Positions 1 through 14,837 are shown, numbered from the stretch's first letter. The stretch: DNA of 64,000 bases from Iris pallida (GCA_029216955.1 JANAVB010033216.1:7867492-7931491); one strand, 5' to 3'. Notes: a model not told the origin generated them from the sequence alone. Numbers and translations are program-made.

Positions 1-70
1 AACAGCCACAGCAGCAGCACCAGCTGCAGTAACTGCAGCAGCAGCCCTGGCAACAGCTGCTGCCAAGCAA
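1..70. repeat. CAG-rich low-complexity tract
   Basis: Interrupted CAG/CAA triplets at the window edge. No open reading frame of note reads through them here, so they are called simple sequence only. Confidence 0.5.
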
Positions 71-689
71 AACCCCCCTAGTGCTTTCACCTATTAAACC
101 CCCCCTTTATCTATATATAAGTTGGTAGATAGTTAAATTAGAAGAGGTTTAAGGAATTAGAAGTTAGAAAAGAATAAGAAGAAGTTAGAAGGAAGGAATT
201 AGAAGAAGTTAGAAGAATAGGAAGAAAAGAGGGAAATAGAGGGGATCGAGTTAGAGGGCGAAACGGAGCTCGGAGTATCGGAATGAGTTGAAACTTGGCG
301 TGGGGCAAGAATACGTGAATTAGATTTTGCGGGTAGCTCCAGAGTGGAAATCGGGGTTGTAGGGCGCCGGTATCGTGCCGTACCATTGCGTATCTTGAAA
401 TATTCAAGATACCGGCAATATGCCGTAAGATGGACTAGATGTCCACTTTACTTAGGTATCTTGGTAGGTAATATATGTATAGGCTAGTACCTTACTACCC
501 TAGGGAGCTCGGGTCAAAATACCAAGCGTAGGTAGGCTAACTTGATAATTGCCTAAGCTAGAATTTTACCCTTTTTAAGGGTAAAATAGGATTTTGGCCT
601 ACGGCCAAGATTTGAGTTTCGAAGTCCAAGATGGACTTGGAAATGGGTTGTAGAGGTTGATAATAGTTAGAAATAGTCACCTAGTCCTA

Positions 690-1060
690 GTCTTGACCAA
701 GGTTGACCACGGTTGACTTTTTAGACCAAAAGTCAACTATGGGTCAACGCTTTACCCAATTTAGTCCCAAATTCCTTTAGACTTGTGTAGTTGACCGAAA
801 GTCAACTATTAGTCACCACTGACCCTAGAGTTGACCATAGTTGACCATAGTTGACCAGGGTTGATCAGTTGACCAAAAGTCAACTGTAGGCCAACTCTTG
901 ACCCCGTTTGACTTTTTTCGACTTGTTTTGACCTGTGATGATTGGTACGACCTAGGATTGACTTGGTTTGGCTTAGATTGACTTGATATAACTTGATTTG
1001 ACCTAGATTGACTTGACAGGACTTAGTGTGATTCAGTGAGACCTAGTTTGACCAAGATTG
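690..1060. promoter_or_regulatory. Dense TTGAC/GTCAA word cluster in LTR
   Basis: The stretch is made largely of GTTGACC, GTTGACTTTT and AAAGTCAAC words on both strands. TTGAC followed by C or T is the known core of the W-box bound by plant WRKY factors. Whether these copies bind anything is inference; they may simply be a degenerate short tandem repeat. The same words recur in inverse sense at about 2790-2960. Confidence 0.4.
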
Positions 1061-2483
1061 CATATCATTCATTGTGAATCATTCCTAAACTTGTTTAAAC
1101 CTAAATTAACATACAGTATCTCATCTTTAGGTCTCTGATTTTCCACTCTGAGCATTGATATACCATACAGCTCAGGACAGCAGGCGAGTACATTCACTAA
1201 TAGTTTTCATTGTCTTGATATTTGCTATATCCGATTCAGTCGTAGTGTCTTACTTGATTCTCAGACACGATAGTTCACGGACTAGTATTGTCGGATTCCT
1301 GTCATGAGATGTCATTCTTGGATTTTTTGGAATATTGGTACTTGCTTAGTCTTGATTCTCGTACTTGTATTGACGCCGATTTCTGAAGAGGACTTGCTTC
1401 CCTCTTTGGGAATCCCGCGTCATGACGTGCTATGTCCGGATCCGTATACTATTCGGGGAAATGAGGAATATTATAGATAGTGTGATCAATTCCCACCTTG
1501 AGTTACTACTTGTATCATAGCTATACTCTCACCTCACGATGGGTATAGCCTGACCTGTGTTACTACTTGCTCCATAGCTTACTATCTCGGCCGGACCGAG
1601 TCCACGCACTTGTAGCCGGTCGGCTGGAAGCCTGATTCTTGACCCATACCGATCACATTAGGCTATAATGTTCGAGGCACATTTTATATTTACTTTTCTT
1701 GTTATATATCATGTTCTGTTCTACATTCAGAACTTTCTCACCATGCATGATATACAGTTACTCACATGCTCTATATGCCTTTACATTGTATCTTGATTGG
1801 AGACTAAGTTCTGCTCGGGAGAGGAGTTACAACCCCGGTCCTTGTTTGGTTTAAGGGTTGTAACTCGGCTTCCGAACGGTTCCCAAGTCTTCATATATCT
1901 TTGTCTTGTAGTTCATTATACTGTCTCTTATAGAACTTGTCAATTCACATGGAACTGCTGTTAGTGTTTATACTTGCTCATTTTCCTGATAGGATACCGT
2001 TATGATATATTACAGATGACTCTGAGGCGGACTGCTCGACCTATTATGGGCTCGAGTTAGATGGAGTAGCCTTAGATCGTGGCCTTATAGTAGAGCCACT
2101 AGATTTTGTACTTCCAGAGTAGTGTAGGTTAGCTAGGTTTGACTGGACTGCGATCCAGCTAGCTTTATCAGACTGTAGTTTCTATATTATATTTTGATAT
2201 CCTGTGATGTTGTATATATCTGGGCTTGTACTGGACTCTGGACTTATTTACTCTTTCATCTATCATATGTCTTTCCTTCTGAGCTATCTACCTTAGTTTT
2301 ATTCTATGATTGAGACTGTATTGTTATGTCACCTCCATTCGGAGAGTATATACTGTACAGGTACATTTAACTATTAGTCGTAGTATTTACAGACGTTATA
2401 TACAGCGTTCTACCGCCGATACTGTGGCGTAGGCTGGACGTACCCACGTGCTCGTGCCCCTTATAAGGGTGCAGGTCGTGACA

Positions 2484-5510
<3,027 letters not shown>

Positions 5511-6313
5511 AACTCCGAGGCCTTCAAGGGAGGCTAGCCTACATCAGGAGGTTTATCTCTAACCTCTCTGGACGATGTCAACCATTCACCCACCTTATGA
5601 AGAAAGGCATTTCATTCGTATGGGATAAGGAATGACAGCGTGCCTTCGACAGCATCAAAGAATACCTGACGAACCCTCCAGTCCTGGTAGCCTCGATTGC
5701 TGGAAGACCATTCTTGCTCTATGTACGAGCGATGGAACATTATCTCGGTGTTCTGCTAGCACGAAACAATGATGCAGGCCATGAGCAAGCTATATATTAC
5801 CTCAGCCGAATGATGATGGAGCCAGAGCATCGATACACTACCGTAGAGAAAGAGTGTCTTGCTCTGGTTTTCGCCATTCAGAAGACGCGACCCTACGTCA
5901 CAGGACAAACCATCTACGTCATATCAAGAGTCAACCCCCTCAGGGTCCTCATGACTAAACCAGGCGCACTCAGCTCTCGTCTCGCTACCTGGGCGATATT
6001 ATTGTTCTCCTACCACATGATCTTCGTTCTGCAAAAGGCTGTTAAAGGTCAAGCTCTGGCAGACTTTTTAGCAGCTCATCCAGGTTCGGAGTCAACCAAA
6101 ATAGACGAAGAGATTCCAGACGAGGTCGCTAATTCAAATATGGCCTCCCATGGTACCATATGGCAAATATTCTTCGACGGCACTTCTAGAACTGGGCCCA
6201 AGGGCAACATCATCGCTGGAGTCAGAATAGTGCTAATTTCTCCCACCGGGTTGGTGATCAATCAAGTTTATTCCCTCACGGAGCCCTGTTCAAACAACGT
6301 GGTCGAGTACAAC
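5511..6313 (+). pseudogene. Tat-type Ty3/gypsy pol fragment: RT thumb, RNase H and second RNase H
   Basis: The frame opens at about 5514 with LRGLQGRLAYIRRFISNLSG, the typical end of a Tat-lineage reverse transcriptase. It continues through an in-frame TGA at 5633-5635 into a gypsy RNase H (SRMMMEPEHRYTTVEKECLAL, EH-R-Y-TTVEKECLAL being the recognisable core). A linker follows, then a second RNase H start with IFFDGTS and later NNVVEYN. Having two RNase H domains is characteristic of Tat elements (Ogre, Retand and relatives). The fragment stops exactly at VVEYN, where the LTR at 6314 begins, so it was cut by that insertion. No gag, protease or integrase of this element is in the window. Confidence 0.75.
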
Positions 6314-9271
6314 TGTAATGCCTGTTGTTTGTATTACGTATTTGGAATACGTATACTTATTTTATCTTGTATTTGCATATTTTCTTGTATTGTTCCTTGT
6401 TTAGTTTTCTTGGCTTGGTTTAACTCTCGGTTTGGGTTGGCTTGGTTCGGCCGGCCCAATGCTTGGTTCATCATGGGCCAAGGGTGGAACACCTTAGCCT
6501 ATGCTTCTCCTTCATTTCTACCACAACCCCCCTACCTACCACTACCTTTGATATTTATTGCCATTTCTTCTTTCTCTCTCCCCATAATTCTCATTTACTT
6601 CTCCTTCCCCTACCATTACTCTTCTCCACCAACCAAGAACACCATAGGCAAGTGCAACTTGCTTCCACAAGAGAACTTCTTTTGATGGTTTCATTAGCTT
6701 CTCCTCATGATTCTAAACCACATTAGAACTTGTCATTTTCCATTTTGAGGCTTTATTTCTTGTAGATCTAGAGTTTTGTTACTTTCGGATTTTTGGTGTT
6801 TTGATCTATCAAACCTGCTTGTTTTCAAATTTTGATGGTTCCATATTTTAGAGAATTTTATTCTACCCAATTTTGACCTTTGGAAAGTTGGATTCGGACT
6901 TGTTTTGACCAAGATTTGGACAATTGAGGCTTAGATTCAACTTTAGAGTTCTTGTTGTTCTTGCCATTTGGAGAAGACAGTGAACAGTGAGCTAGCTTTT
7001 TAGCTTACGCCACTGAGTCGTACGCTGCTGTTTAGTGAGCATACGCTAGCCTTCGTACGCTGCTGTTTAGTGAGCGTACGCTAGCCTTCGTACGCTACTG
7101 TTTAGTGAGCGTACGCTAGCCTTCGTACGCTGCTGTTTAGTGAGCGTATGCTAGCCTTCGTACGCTGCTGTTTAGTGAGCGTACGCTAGCCTTCGTACGC
7201 TGCTGTTTAGTGAGCGTACGCTAGCCTTCATACGCTGCTGTTTAGCAAGCGTACGCTAGCCTTCGTACGCTGCTGTTTAGCGAGCGTACGCTAGCCTTCG
7301 TACGCTGCTGTTTAGCGAGCGTACGCTAGCTTTCGTACGCTGCTCTTTAGTGAGCGTACGCTCACCTTGATATGCTGCCTGTTGGCAGTGTGTCTTGAGC
7401 GTACGCTAGCTTTCGTACGCTAGCTTGAGCGTACGCATGCCTTGGTACGCTAGCTTAAGCGAGCAAGGCGTACGCTGGCCCCTTTCGTACGCTAGCTTAA
7501 GCGTACGCTGACCTGTAGCTTGAGCGTGCCCTTGTGTACGCTGACCCTTGCGTACGCTTCCCATTAGAAGTGTATGGATCCTTTGGTAAGCAGTCCTGAG
7601 CGTATGCTAGCCTGAGCGTAGCCTGGCTTGAGCGTAGCCTGATTACCCTTGATCTTCTATAGCCCTGTATATTGATATTTTATTAGATATTTAACGTCCA
7701 TTTTATATCCTTACGCCTTTTTGTCCTGAACTTGATAATCATGAATTTACTTAATATGTTTGGAATTGATAATGGAGCATGACACGATAGTGACCCGTGA
7801 TGGTGCACTCTTGACATGAGTAACCTGACATGACCTGATAGTGGCCCGTCGTGGCGCACTCCTGACAAGTACACTTGACATGATAAACCCGACATGATTA
7901 TCTTGATAAGCTGTTGCGACGAATACCTGACATGACATGACCTGTATAAATAACCTGGATACCGTAGGTGATTATGCCTGTATAAATAAACCAGTCCTGT
8001 CTTGCATCATGTCTAGGGAGGGAGCTCCTGAGTACTACGGTCAGGAGTACCTATTGAAATGGACTAAGGTTAACAACTAGATTAATACATTAGTCATGAA
8101 GAGATTTCCCAGCTACAGGCAATCCCGTTACCTAGGCACACCTTGGGATCTGTAGCCTGCCGTCGAGTAGGGCACATTTCTAGCACACTGTCATGTGTTG
8201 CACCCTTCAAGCTACCTAAGGGTACATTCGTTTCCTGGACGATGTACCCACCTGAATTCAACTCTAATCTTTTAACCCGGGGAACCTGGATGGTCTGCAG
8301 GGCTTGTGGCTGTGGAATAATCTCACTGCATCTTGTTAGTAATTAGGCTTGTGACAACCCTAGTTAGTTAATGTATCAAGCCATAATTCTTGCTTGGCCG
8401 TGAAGTGATTGGACGGAGTCTAACCAGTCTAGTCTTGCCCTGAATCCTGTTCCAGATTATTGAATGACCCGAATGCTTGTATTTATTCTTCCGATAAATG
8501 GTGAGAATTCTAAGTTCTGTTCAGACGAAGGGTTATAACCCCGGTCCTTGTTTGGTTTACGGGTTGTAACCTGGTTATCTGAATAGTTCCATGGTTATCT
8601 CGTCGTATATCATCCTGGTGTATTTTCTTTATCTCCAGATCTTATTTTTATTTATATCTTGTGCTGATTGCTGGTTTTAGTTCTTAAGTGAAGCCTCCTT
8701 TGTGGCACTTGCTCTTTCTGGGGTCTGATCCAGCTGGTTTTGTGTGGCCAGATTTCGGAGCAGCTCCAGAGGATCTACCGACCTTCCAGCCAGATGGTGG
8801 CCACTAGACGGAACCCTGGCAACGAGTGGGTTATTTTTGGCTCTCCCACTCTATTGTAAAAATATTCTTTTGAGGCATTTAGCCGACGAGCACCTGTTTA
8901 GCTCGATTGTACTTTATTTACTGTCTGCCTACGGGCTGTAACATGATTAACAGATCCTAGGGTTGATCATGTATGACTAAACTCTTGCTAGTCCTAACAT
9001 TTTGTAACGACTAGCTTCATGATCAGCTGAATATGTAATATTTGGGACGCCTTATCATTGTATATTTAATGATCATACATCTTGTAACATTTACTTACTT
9101 GCTGGTGATTGAGACACTAGGCTTGTTCATGACCATAGGAGACTGTTGGCTTGTAGTAAACCCTCGTGTATCTAGACAGCCGTGACCGTATAGCGAGATG
9201 GAATCTATTTCATATACGTAGCTGGCTATGTCTGCCCCCGCTCTCCAGTATTCTGGTTCTGGGGCGTGACA
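6314..9271 (+). mobile_element. Tekay-type gypsy LTR (5' LTR of a truncated copy)
   Basis: It starts TGTAATGCC and ends GGGGCGTGACA. It shares, in the same order, several blocks with the LTRs of element A read on their minus strand: the ACACCATAGGCAAGTGCA block near 6640, the GTGGCCCGTCGTGGCGCAC block near 7840, the CCCCGGTCCTTGTTTGG block near 8540, the CCAGCTGGTTTTGTGTGGCC block near 8730 and the long terminal stretch near 8940-9270. It is 2958 bp, longer than the A LTRs because of the minisatellite at 7021-7640. The sequence after it matches the leader of A, so it is a 5' LTR rather than a solo LTR, but the rest of the element is missing. Confidence 0.8.
7021..7370. repeat. 35-bp minisatellite, 10 units, inside LTR
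   Basis: Ten head-to-tail 35-bp units start at 7021, 7056, 7091 and so on. Each begins TACGCTGCTGTTTAGTGAGC and contains GTACGCTAGCC. Most units are near identical; the last diverges, and a degraded zone with the same GCGTACGCTAGC words continues to about 7640. The period is not a multiple of three, so it is not coding. Confidence 0.95.
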
Positions 9272-9375
9272 TGGTTTAAGTGGTGGCCCAAGCAGGTCTT
9301 GTAAATCAAGATATGTGAGGGTTTACCGAATAGATGTCTCAATCAGTATTCGTCCTTGATCTCTGCTTATATCTT
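9272..9375 (+). other. Leader remnant after Tekay LTR
   Basis: It begins TGGTTTAAGTGGTGGCCC directly after the LTR, the position of a primer binding site, and matches the start of the leader of element A (minus strand from 27617) for about 100 bp. It then stops matching, so the element is broken here. Confidence 0.7.
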
Positions 9376-9838
9376 CTGAATTCCTGTGGCGCTTGAACCC
9401 TCCAGGTCATGTGATCAACCGCCACATGTTACTCCTTTAATTGCACTATTATATATGGGATACTAAAAATCCATATTTAAATATTATATTAGTTTAACTA
9501 ACCTTATGATTCAAACAAGTTGGAAGGATATTAAGGGCGTCACATGACCTGGAAGACATGAAACATGATCATATGTGGTGTTTGCTCAAATTCTCCTTCT
9601 TGGAATAGGAGTTTGTGAACAGTACTAAGGAAAGAAAAATATATGAAGATGCATGTGACATGGAAGCCTCGTTAATGGTGTATTTCTTATATCTACTTTC
9701 TATTCTCTTCTACTGTAAGATGTGCATAGTTATTTATCTATGGTTATTTCCTTTCTTATCTTACTAATTGACCAAGCAACCGGAAGGAGGGTTCGACTGT
9801 TACCTATGTGATGACTAACATCGAAGAGAGGGTGGAGG
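9376..9838. other. Unassigned AT-rich sequence
   Basis: No coding, RNA gene or clear repeat boundary is seen. It is the left flank of the hAT element. One GGGCGTCACA word at 9534-9543 resembles a gypsy LTR end but has no support around it. Confidence 0.4.
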
Positions 9839-9861
9839 ACAAGGTGTCAGGGTGTTAATCA

Positions 9862-10070
9862 GTCCGGTCCGGGCCGGACCGGCCCCATTTGAACCGGGTC
9901 CAGCCGGACTTGGTCCGGGCCCGACCCGGACCGGGTTAGTAAGCGGGCCGGGCCTGGCCCGACCCGGTCTTGGCACTGGCAACCCAGCCCGGACCAGCGA
10001 CCCGGCCGGGGTAGGGCCGGGCCGGTCCGGGCCTGTTCGCGGCGGGCCGGGCTCAGGCCGGTCCGAAGTT
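9862..10070. repeat. hAT left subterminal GC-rich repeats
   Basis: Repeated CCGGGCC, GGGCCGG and GACCCGG words sit directly inside the left inverted repeat. Matching words lie inside the right end. In hAT elements such subterminal repeats are the usual binding sites for the transposase N-terminal zinc finger; that role is inferred here. Confidence 0.65.
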
Positions 10071-10430
10071 TGGTTTTTTTTGGTTTATTTTTTTTCTGAT
10101 TTTCACATTTTTTATTAATTTTTCATTTTAATCTTTTTAAGTTTTCTTTAATTTAATTTAATCTATTTTATTTTACTTTTTTTATTTTATTTTGTTTTGT
10201 TTTTCCTTTCAAATTTATATTCTATATATTTGAAGTTAAATTATGTTACTTGATTCTTTTTATGTTTTTCCTTTAAATTAATTTTTTTAACTTTCTTTTT
10301 TAGTTAAATTTTGTTTTATTTTTTCCGCCTCTTTTATCCGGGCTTGGGACCGGCAAGACAAGCTTTGATTGTCATAGGCAGAGTTAAAAAAAATTATTTT
10401 CAAGTTTTCTTGTTTTAAATTTTTTAAGTT

Positions 10431-10494
10431 GGGTCGATGCCCGAGCGGTTAATGGGGACGGACTGTAAATTCGTTGGCGATATGTCTACGCTGA
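10431..10494 (+). pseudogene. trnY-GUA: Plastid-type trnY-GUA fragment (5' two thirds)
   Basis: The stretch from GGGTCGATGCCCGAGCGG through GGACTGTAAATTCGTTGGC to TATGTCTACGCTG reads as the acceptor 5' strand, D arm, anticodon arm (GTA) and variable arm of the chloroplast tyrosine tRNA as I remember it. The T arm and the 3' acceptor strand are missing and replaced by a T-rich run, so it cannot make a tRNA. It sits inside the hAT element in a T/A-rich spacer. The assignment rests on memory of the plastid gene, not on a search. Confidence 0.7.
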
Positions 10495-10835
10495 TTTTTT
10501 TAAAAGTTTTACTTTTAAAGTTATATGTTAAGTTTTAAATTTTTAAAGTTAAATTTTAAGTTTTAAAGTTTTTTTTAAAAGTTTAAATTTTTAATTTTTT
10601 TTTAAAGTTTAAAGTTTTAAAGTTTTAAAGTATTTTTTTTAAGTTTTAAAGTTTTTAAAGTTTTTAAAAGTTTAAAGTTTTTAAAGTTTTTAAATTTTTA
10701 AAGTTTTTAAAGTTTAAAGTTTAAAGTTTTAAAGTTCTTTTTTGGAAGTTTTAAGTTTTAAGTTTTAAGTTTTAAAGTTCTTTTTTGGAAGTTTTAAGTT
10801 TTGAAGTATGAAAGTTTGAATTTTTTTTGGAGGGT
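10495..10835. repeat. T/A/G low-complexity tract (AGTTTTAAAG words)
   Basis: About 340 bp made almost only of AAAGTTTT, TTTTAAAG and AAGTTTTAAG words in irregular tandem. It follows the trnY fragment directly and looks like slippage-grown simple sequence. Confidence 0.85.
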
Positions 10836-10873
10836 CATACCTTAGACTTAAGTCATTCTTCTTGCTCCTCCTC

Positions 10874-12933
10874 CTAGGTTGCAGAAGCTTCACCCAATCC
10901 AAGCGATCTGAGGTCTAGCTCATTGATGTCATAAGCTTCATCTCTCTTGTTTTGGGTTCTTTTTTCTGCTAAAATCTAATCTTGAACGCAAACACAAACT
11001 TCTAAGATATCCGGCTTCAATCTGCTCCTCTTTAGGCTCAACATCCTTGATCATGCACTAAAACAAGACTCTGATGCTACCGTGGACACCGGGACCATTA
11101 GTAGATCACGTGCATTTGTAGAAAGTACAAAAAATCTTTTGTCGTATCTTTTCCACCATTCTAAAATGGTGAAGTGATTTGAAGATTCATTTTCATCTTC
11201 ATAAGAACTTAAATACAAAGACAACTCTTGAGTGGTTTGGAAAGATTGTCTCTATTTCTTTCTTTTTAATATACGACTGGCATGGTCCACTATGCCAGAG
11301 CTACTACTTGAACTAACTTGAGTTGGTCGGATCGGCACAACATTATCTTCATAAAGTAGTACTAATATTTCTAAAACTACCTTTACTTCCAATTTCAATT
11401 CCATTAGATTAAGTTCCATGTTATCTGCATAGCCATCTAACAAAGCTTCTACACCCTCTAATTTGATGGTAGGATCAAAAATGGAAGAGAAACAATATAA
11501 AAGAGGTACATCACCCCAATATTTAGTAAATTTAGCTTCCATTCTCTTAACAACATAGTCAAATTTGGAACATTTCTATATTTAGAAAACAAGTAAGACA
11601 TGTTACAAAGTTTTCGTAAAGCTACACAAGAAGTAGGATAATAAACACCAGAAAGAGTACATGTAGCCTTGTAAAAAGTTTCAAAAAATTCACACATAGA
11701 AGTAACAACTACCCAATCATCTTCAGTTACTGGATATTCAAAATTATGATCCATGTTACAAAAATATGTAATAGCATCCTTAAACGGAAGTGCGGATTTC
11801 AACATTAAATATGTCGAATTCCATCTATGTGGAACATCCTCAACAAATCTTCTAAAACGAATACTAAAATGTGTACATGTGTTTTTAAAAGTTTGTTGCC
11901 TACTTGGAGACGTGTTCAAGCTGCGTAAACAATTTCTGAGAGTCTCTAAATGTGTACTAAAAAATTCAAGACATTCTTTTACAACTAAGTTAATAATATG
12001 GCAAGCACACCTAATATGCAATAATCTACCTTCCAAAATAGGTTGAAATAGTAAAGACAATAAGTTTATAGCAGTAGTATTAGTACTAGCACTATCAAAA
12101 GATACAGATTGAATCTTACTGTGAATATCAAAGTAACGCAAGTGTTTTGAAATACAAGTTGCAATTGCGGAGCCCGTGTGTAGAAATTCCAAAGTTTTTA
12201 AACAGACGATGCGCTTTTACAACATCCACAATGAATCTATATAGTGTACCGTGATACAAATATAAGCATAATTTTGTTTACTTGTCCAGACATCAGAAGT
12301 AATAGCTAGTTTATTAGCATGCAAAAATGTTTCTTTTAAAGCAAGTCTTATTTCTTTAAAGAGTCTAATAGTCTCTTTTCTAGCAGCGCCTCTAGTAACT
12401 CTATTAAAACATGAATTTAAAGCAATTATGGCATAATCATGTAAAGATTCACTTTTATCGAAAGTGAATGGAAGTTCATCAGCAATAATATATTTAGTAA
12501 ATTCAGGTTTATGAAGGACAGCTGAATAGGAAAAATTACCCACCGAAGAAGCCGCAGTGCCTCCGAAACTTATCTGAGTTTGGGTCGCCGGAATTGAACT
12601 TGGGCCGTAGCAAGTATCGTAGTGTCGTGAGAGTGTGCCCGTGCCACATCCCCTCTTCCATTTATATATACGAGAACATTTCTTGCATTGGGCCCCGTAC
12701 GGAACTGGTTCACCTTTTTGATCTAAAACAAGTGAGCTATCAGGTTTAGTTTCATTAAGAAAAATAAAAAATTCCCAAACTTTTGCTTTTTGCTTTCTCT
12801 TTACAACATTTGGTACATTGCTACCAATTTCAGGAGAAAAACCAACTAAATCATCAGGAATAAGATTTTCCTCCAAAAAAGTATTGTAAATTTAAAAAGC
12901 ATCATTAGCTTGGTTTGAACCTTGTCCGGCCAT
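10874..12933 (-). pseudogene. hAT superfamily transposase, BED finger to hATC domain
   Basis: The start is the ATG at 12931-12933. Around 12620-12780 is a BED-type zinc finger with CKKC and HYDTC ligands. The catalytic half follows: SDVWTS, then SFDSASTN, then CACHIINLVVK and RWNSTYLML (all hAT signatures). The C-terminal hATC dimerisation domain is at about 11020-11150 with LEWWKRYD and LMVPVSTVASESCFSA. The natural end is the TAG at 10874-10876, after DINELDLRSLG. Reading is broken by in-frame stops near 12894, 12213, 11252, 11031 and 10976 and by a frameshift near 11560. Several stops sit where Trp or Gln is normal, consistent with C-to-T decay. A full-length but inactive gene. Confidence 0.9.
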
Positions 12934-13419
12934 TTTAAAAAGACAAATAAAAATAGAAAATGGATTATAAAGATGGAGGATACCAGAAAATAATTAATAA
13001 AAAATTAATTTTTCATAAAAAACTAGAGAGATGGAGGAAAGAAAACTATTTCTTCAATGTAAATTAAAAATAAACAATTAGAAAGAGGAAGTCGTAGATC
13101 GCCGAAATTGTTTGATCGGGAAGTCGTAGATCGCCGAAATTTAGAGCACAACTTTCTTGAAACTTTCTTGTTATTTTTTTTGAGATGGATTGAATTGTTT
13201 GTGTTTGAAATATAGGTTTCATGGCAAATTTATAGGAATTTTTGGAAGCCAAATGACCCCCCGTACCCTCAAAATAGAGTTGTTGTAGAGGGTTTTTGGT
13301 CATTTTGGTCAAAATGACCAAAATACCCCCTATAACGGTCATGAAACGGTCACAAAATGGGGGTATTTTGGTAAAAGGTGCCAAATGGTTCAAAGAAAAA
13401 ACTATAGAAAAAAAATCAA

Positions 13420-13660
13420 AATCCGGTTCAGCCGGCCGGTTCGGGCCGGGCTCAGGCTCGGGCGGGCCTGAGCGGGTCGGGATAACCGGGCCTACCGTTG
13501 GTCTTCAAAAAAATAAAATAAAATTGGACCGGGCTTGGGCTCGGGCGGGTGAACCTAGCCCGGACCAGAACTGGATAGGGGCGGGCTTGGGCCGGGCTTG
13601 GCTCGGGCTTGGGCGGGCCGGCTACGGGCTCGGGTGGGCTCGGACTGGTCCATCCTTGAA
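13420..13660. repeat. hAT right subterminal GC-rich repeats
   Basis: CGGGCCGGGC, GGGCTCGGGC and GGGCTTGGGC words cluster just inside the right terminal inverted repeat, mirroring the left end. Confidence 0.65.
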
Positions 13661-13689
13661 CCAGCCCATGTTACACCCTGAACAAGGTG

Positions 13690-14837
13690 TCGTCATTGGC
13701 ACGGATAGGCAGCGACTCTAGTGGTGCTCGGTGCAGAGAAGAGGTTGGCGGCTTCATAATGGCCTGCCTCGAGGTGCATCATTTGGACAGCCTCCGCGGC
13801 CTTCCTCGCGTGCGGACGGAGACTCTGGGAGGGGAAGCTCCGGCCAGAGGCGATCAAATTAGCATCGTAAATGGCAGAGGGGGTGGCAGACCCAAACCCA
13901 GGTCTCAATAAAGGTCATGTCGAAGTCGGTGAGGGTGTAGCCTGGACATAGATCAGCACCGACGAGCTCGAAAAGTCGGACGTTCGGGTGCAATGATGCG
14001 TGTTCTGCTTGAACGACGAGATAGCCATGAATACGACATGTTGGTTTGACCGTTCGACAATGGGGTGAAGAGCCGGATGTCCGTTAAAGGTCGTAGACGG
14101 CCGTGTGGGGCTGCACGAGTGCGGCTTATTGGCACAGGGGAGGGCGATGCCATGGATGCACCCAGGCCCTACGGGATGCTGTGCGGTGCAGTCCGATGCA
14201 TGGATGACTTAGTTCGACCAGTGGTGGCGACCTTGAGGAGTTCCGACGTACGCATCGTCTGATCTCGGCGAGGTAGGTTAAGTCGACGGTGTTGGCCTGA
14301 TACGGAGGTAGAAACGGGGTCGAAGTCGGTCTTTTGCCGCGTCCGAGCGTACATCGCTGGCCCGGTGACTTGGCCCGTGTAGTGGTGGTGGTGGGAGTAA
14401 AGATGGAGTATGAGAAAAACTAAGGAAGGAAGAAGGAGTTGAAGAAGAAGGAGGTGGAAAAAGAACCGTACGGCTAAGATTTTTTATTATGTAGAAACAG
14501 TTATTTTCCTGTAGCTTTTATAAGGAGGGAAGAATAAATAGGCTTAGGGTTTAGTTAGCAGGCCAGGCTAGTTGAGGGTATTTAAGGGAAGGAAAATAAA
14601 AATATTCTTTGTAGGTCTTGGGCTGGGTTTGGGTATTAATGGACAAGATAATAGGAATTATTTATAGGCCAACCTTTGAATTAGGAAGATAATTATGCTT
14701 GGACTTTTAGAAAATAGTTTTAAGGGAATAGGCCGAAAGGTATAAAGTTTAGTTATGCTTTAGAAGCTCAAATCATTAATTCCCATTTAATTCAAAATAA
14801 TAATAAAAAAATTTAAAATACCGGGAAGGGGAATTAC
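13690..14837 (-). mobile_element. Probable minus-strand gypsy LTR, interrupted by the hAT element
   Basis: On the minus strand it starts TGTAATTCCCCTTCCCGG at 14837, matching the start of the LTR at 5510. It runs through an AT-rich opening to a GC-rich portion that meets the hAT target duplication at 13689; its remainder would lie left of 9839. It interrupts a LINE ORF1 exactly at 14838. No credible open frame is present. The left end and target duplication were not found. Confidence 0.45.

Larger units (their letters stand above)
1..2483 (+). mobile_element. Degenerate Ty3/gypsy (Tekay-like) LTR, left end outside window
   Basis: No open frame is credible here. The segment at about 1830-1880 (CCCCGGTCCTTGTTTGG then GGGTTGTAAC) matches the same block in the Tekay LTR at 8540-8575 and, inverted, in the LTRs of element A. 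The right end reads GGTCGTGACA, close to the GGGGCGTGACA end of the LTR at 6314-9271. A TATA-like word (CTATATATAAG) lies near 112. The orientation is plus by this homology. The left end and any target duplication are outside or not visible, so this could be a solo LTR or part of a longer element. Confidence 0.45.
9847..13681 (-). mobile_element. hAT DNA transposon, complete ends, dead transposase
   Basis: The ends are a 9-bp perfect inverted repeat, TCAGGGTGT at 9847 and ACACCCTGA at 13673-13681. They are flanked by an identical 8-bp duplication ACAAGGTG (9839-9846 and 13682-13689), the size made by hAT transposases. Inside is one BED-finger hAT transposase on the minus strand. Both subterminal zones are GC-rich and full of GGGCCGGGC-like words, while the middle is AT-rich. 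The 3835-bp length fits an autonomous hAT. It landed inside the sequence that continues at 13690, which is probably an LTR. Confidence 0.9.

Noticed and set aside
5511..6313. Endogenous pararetrovirus (caulimovirid) pol
   Set aside because: The RNase H and the second RNase H domain, with LQGRLAYIRRF before them, fit Tat gypsy elements; no movement or coat protein motif is near.
7021..7370. 35-bp regular array looking like a CRISPR or satellite
   Set aside because: Units are head-to-tail with no unique spacers, lie in an LTR, and the genome is a plant nuclear one.
9852..10118. Gly/Pro/Ala-rich frame at the left hAT end as a gene
   Set aside because: It is the translation of the GC-rich subterminal repeat words.
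10431..10494. Functional tRNA-Tyr gene
   Set aside because: The T arm and 3' acceptor strand are missing.
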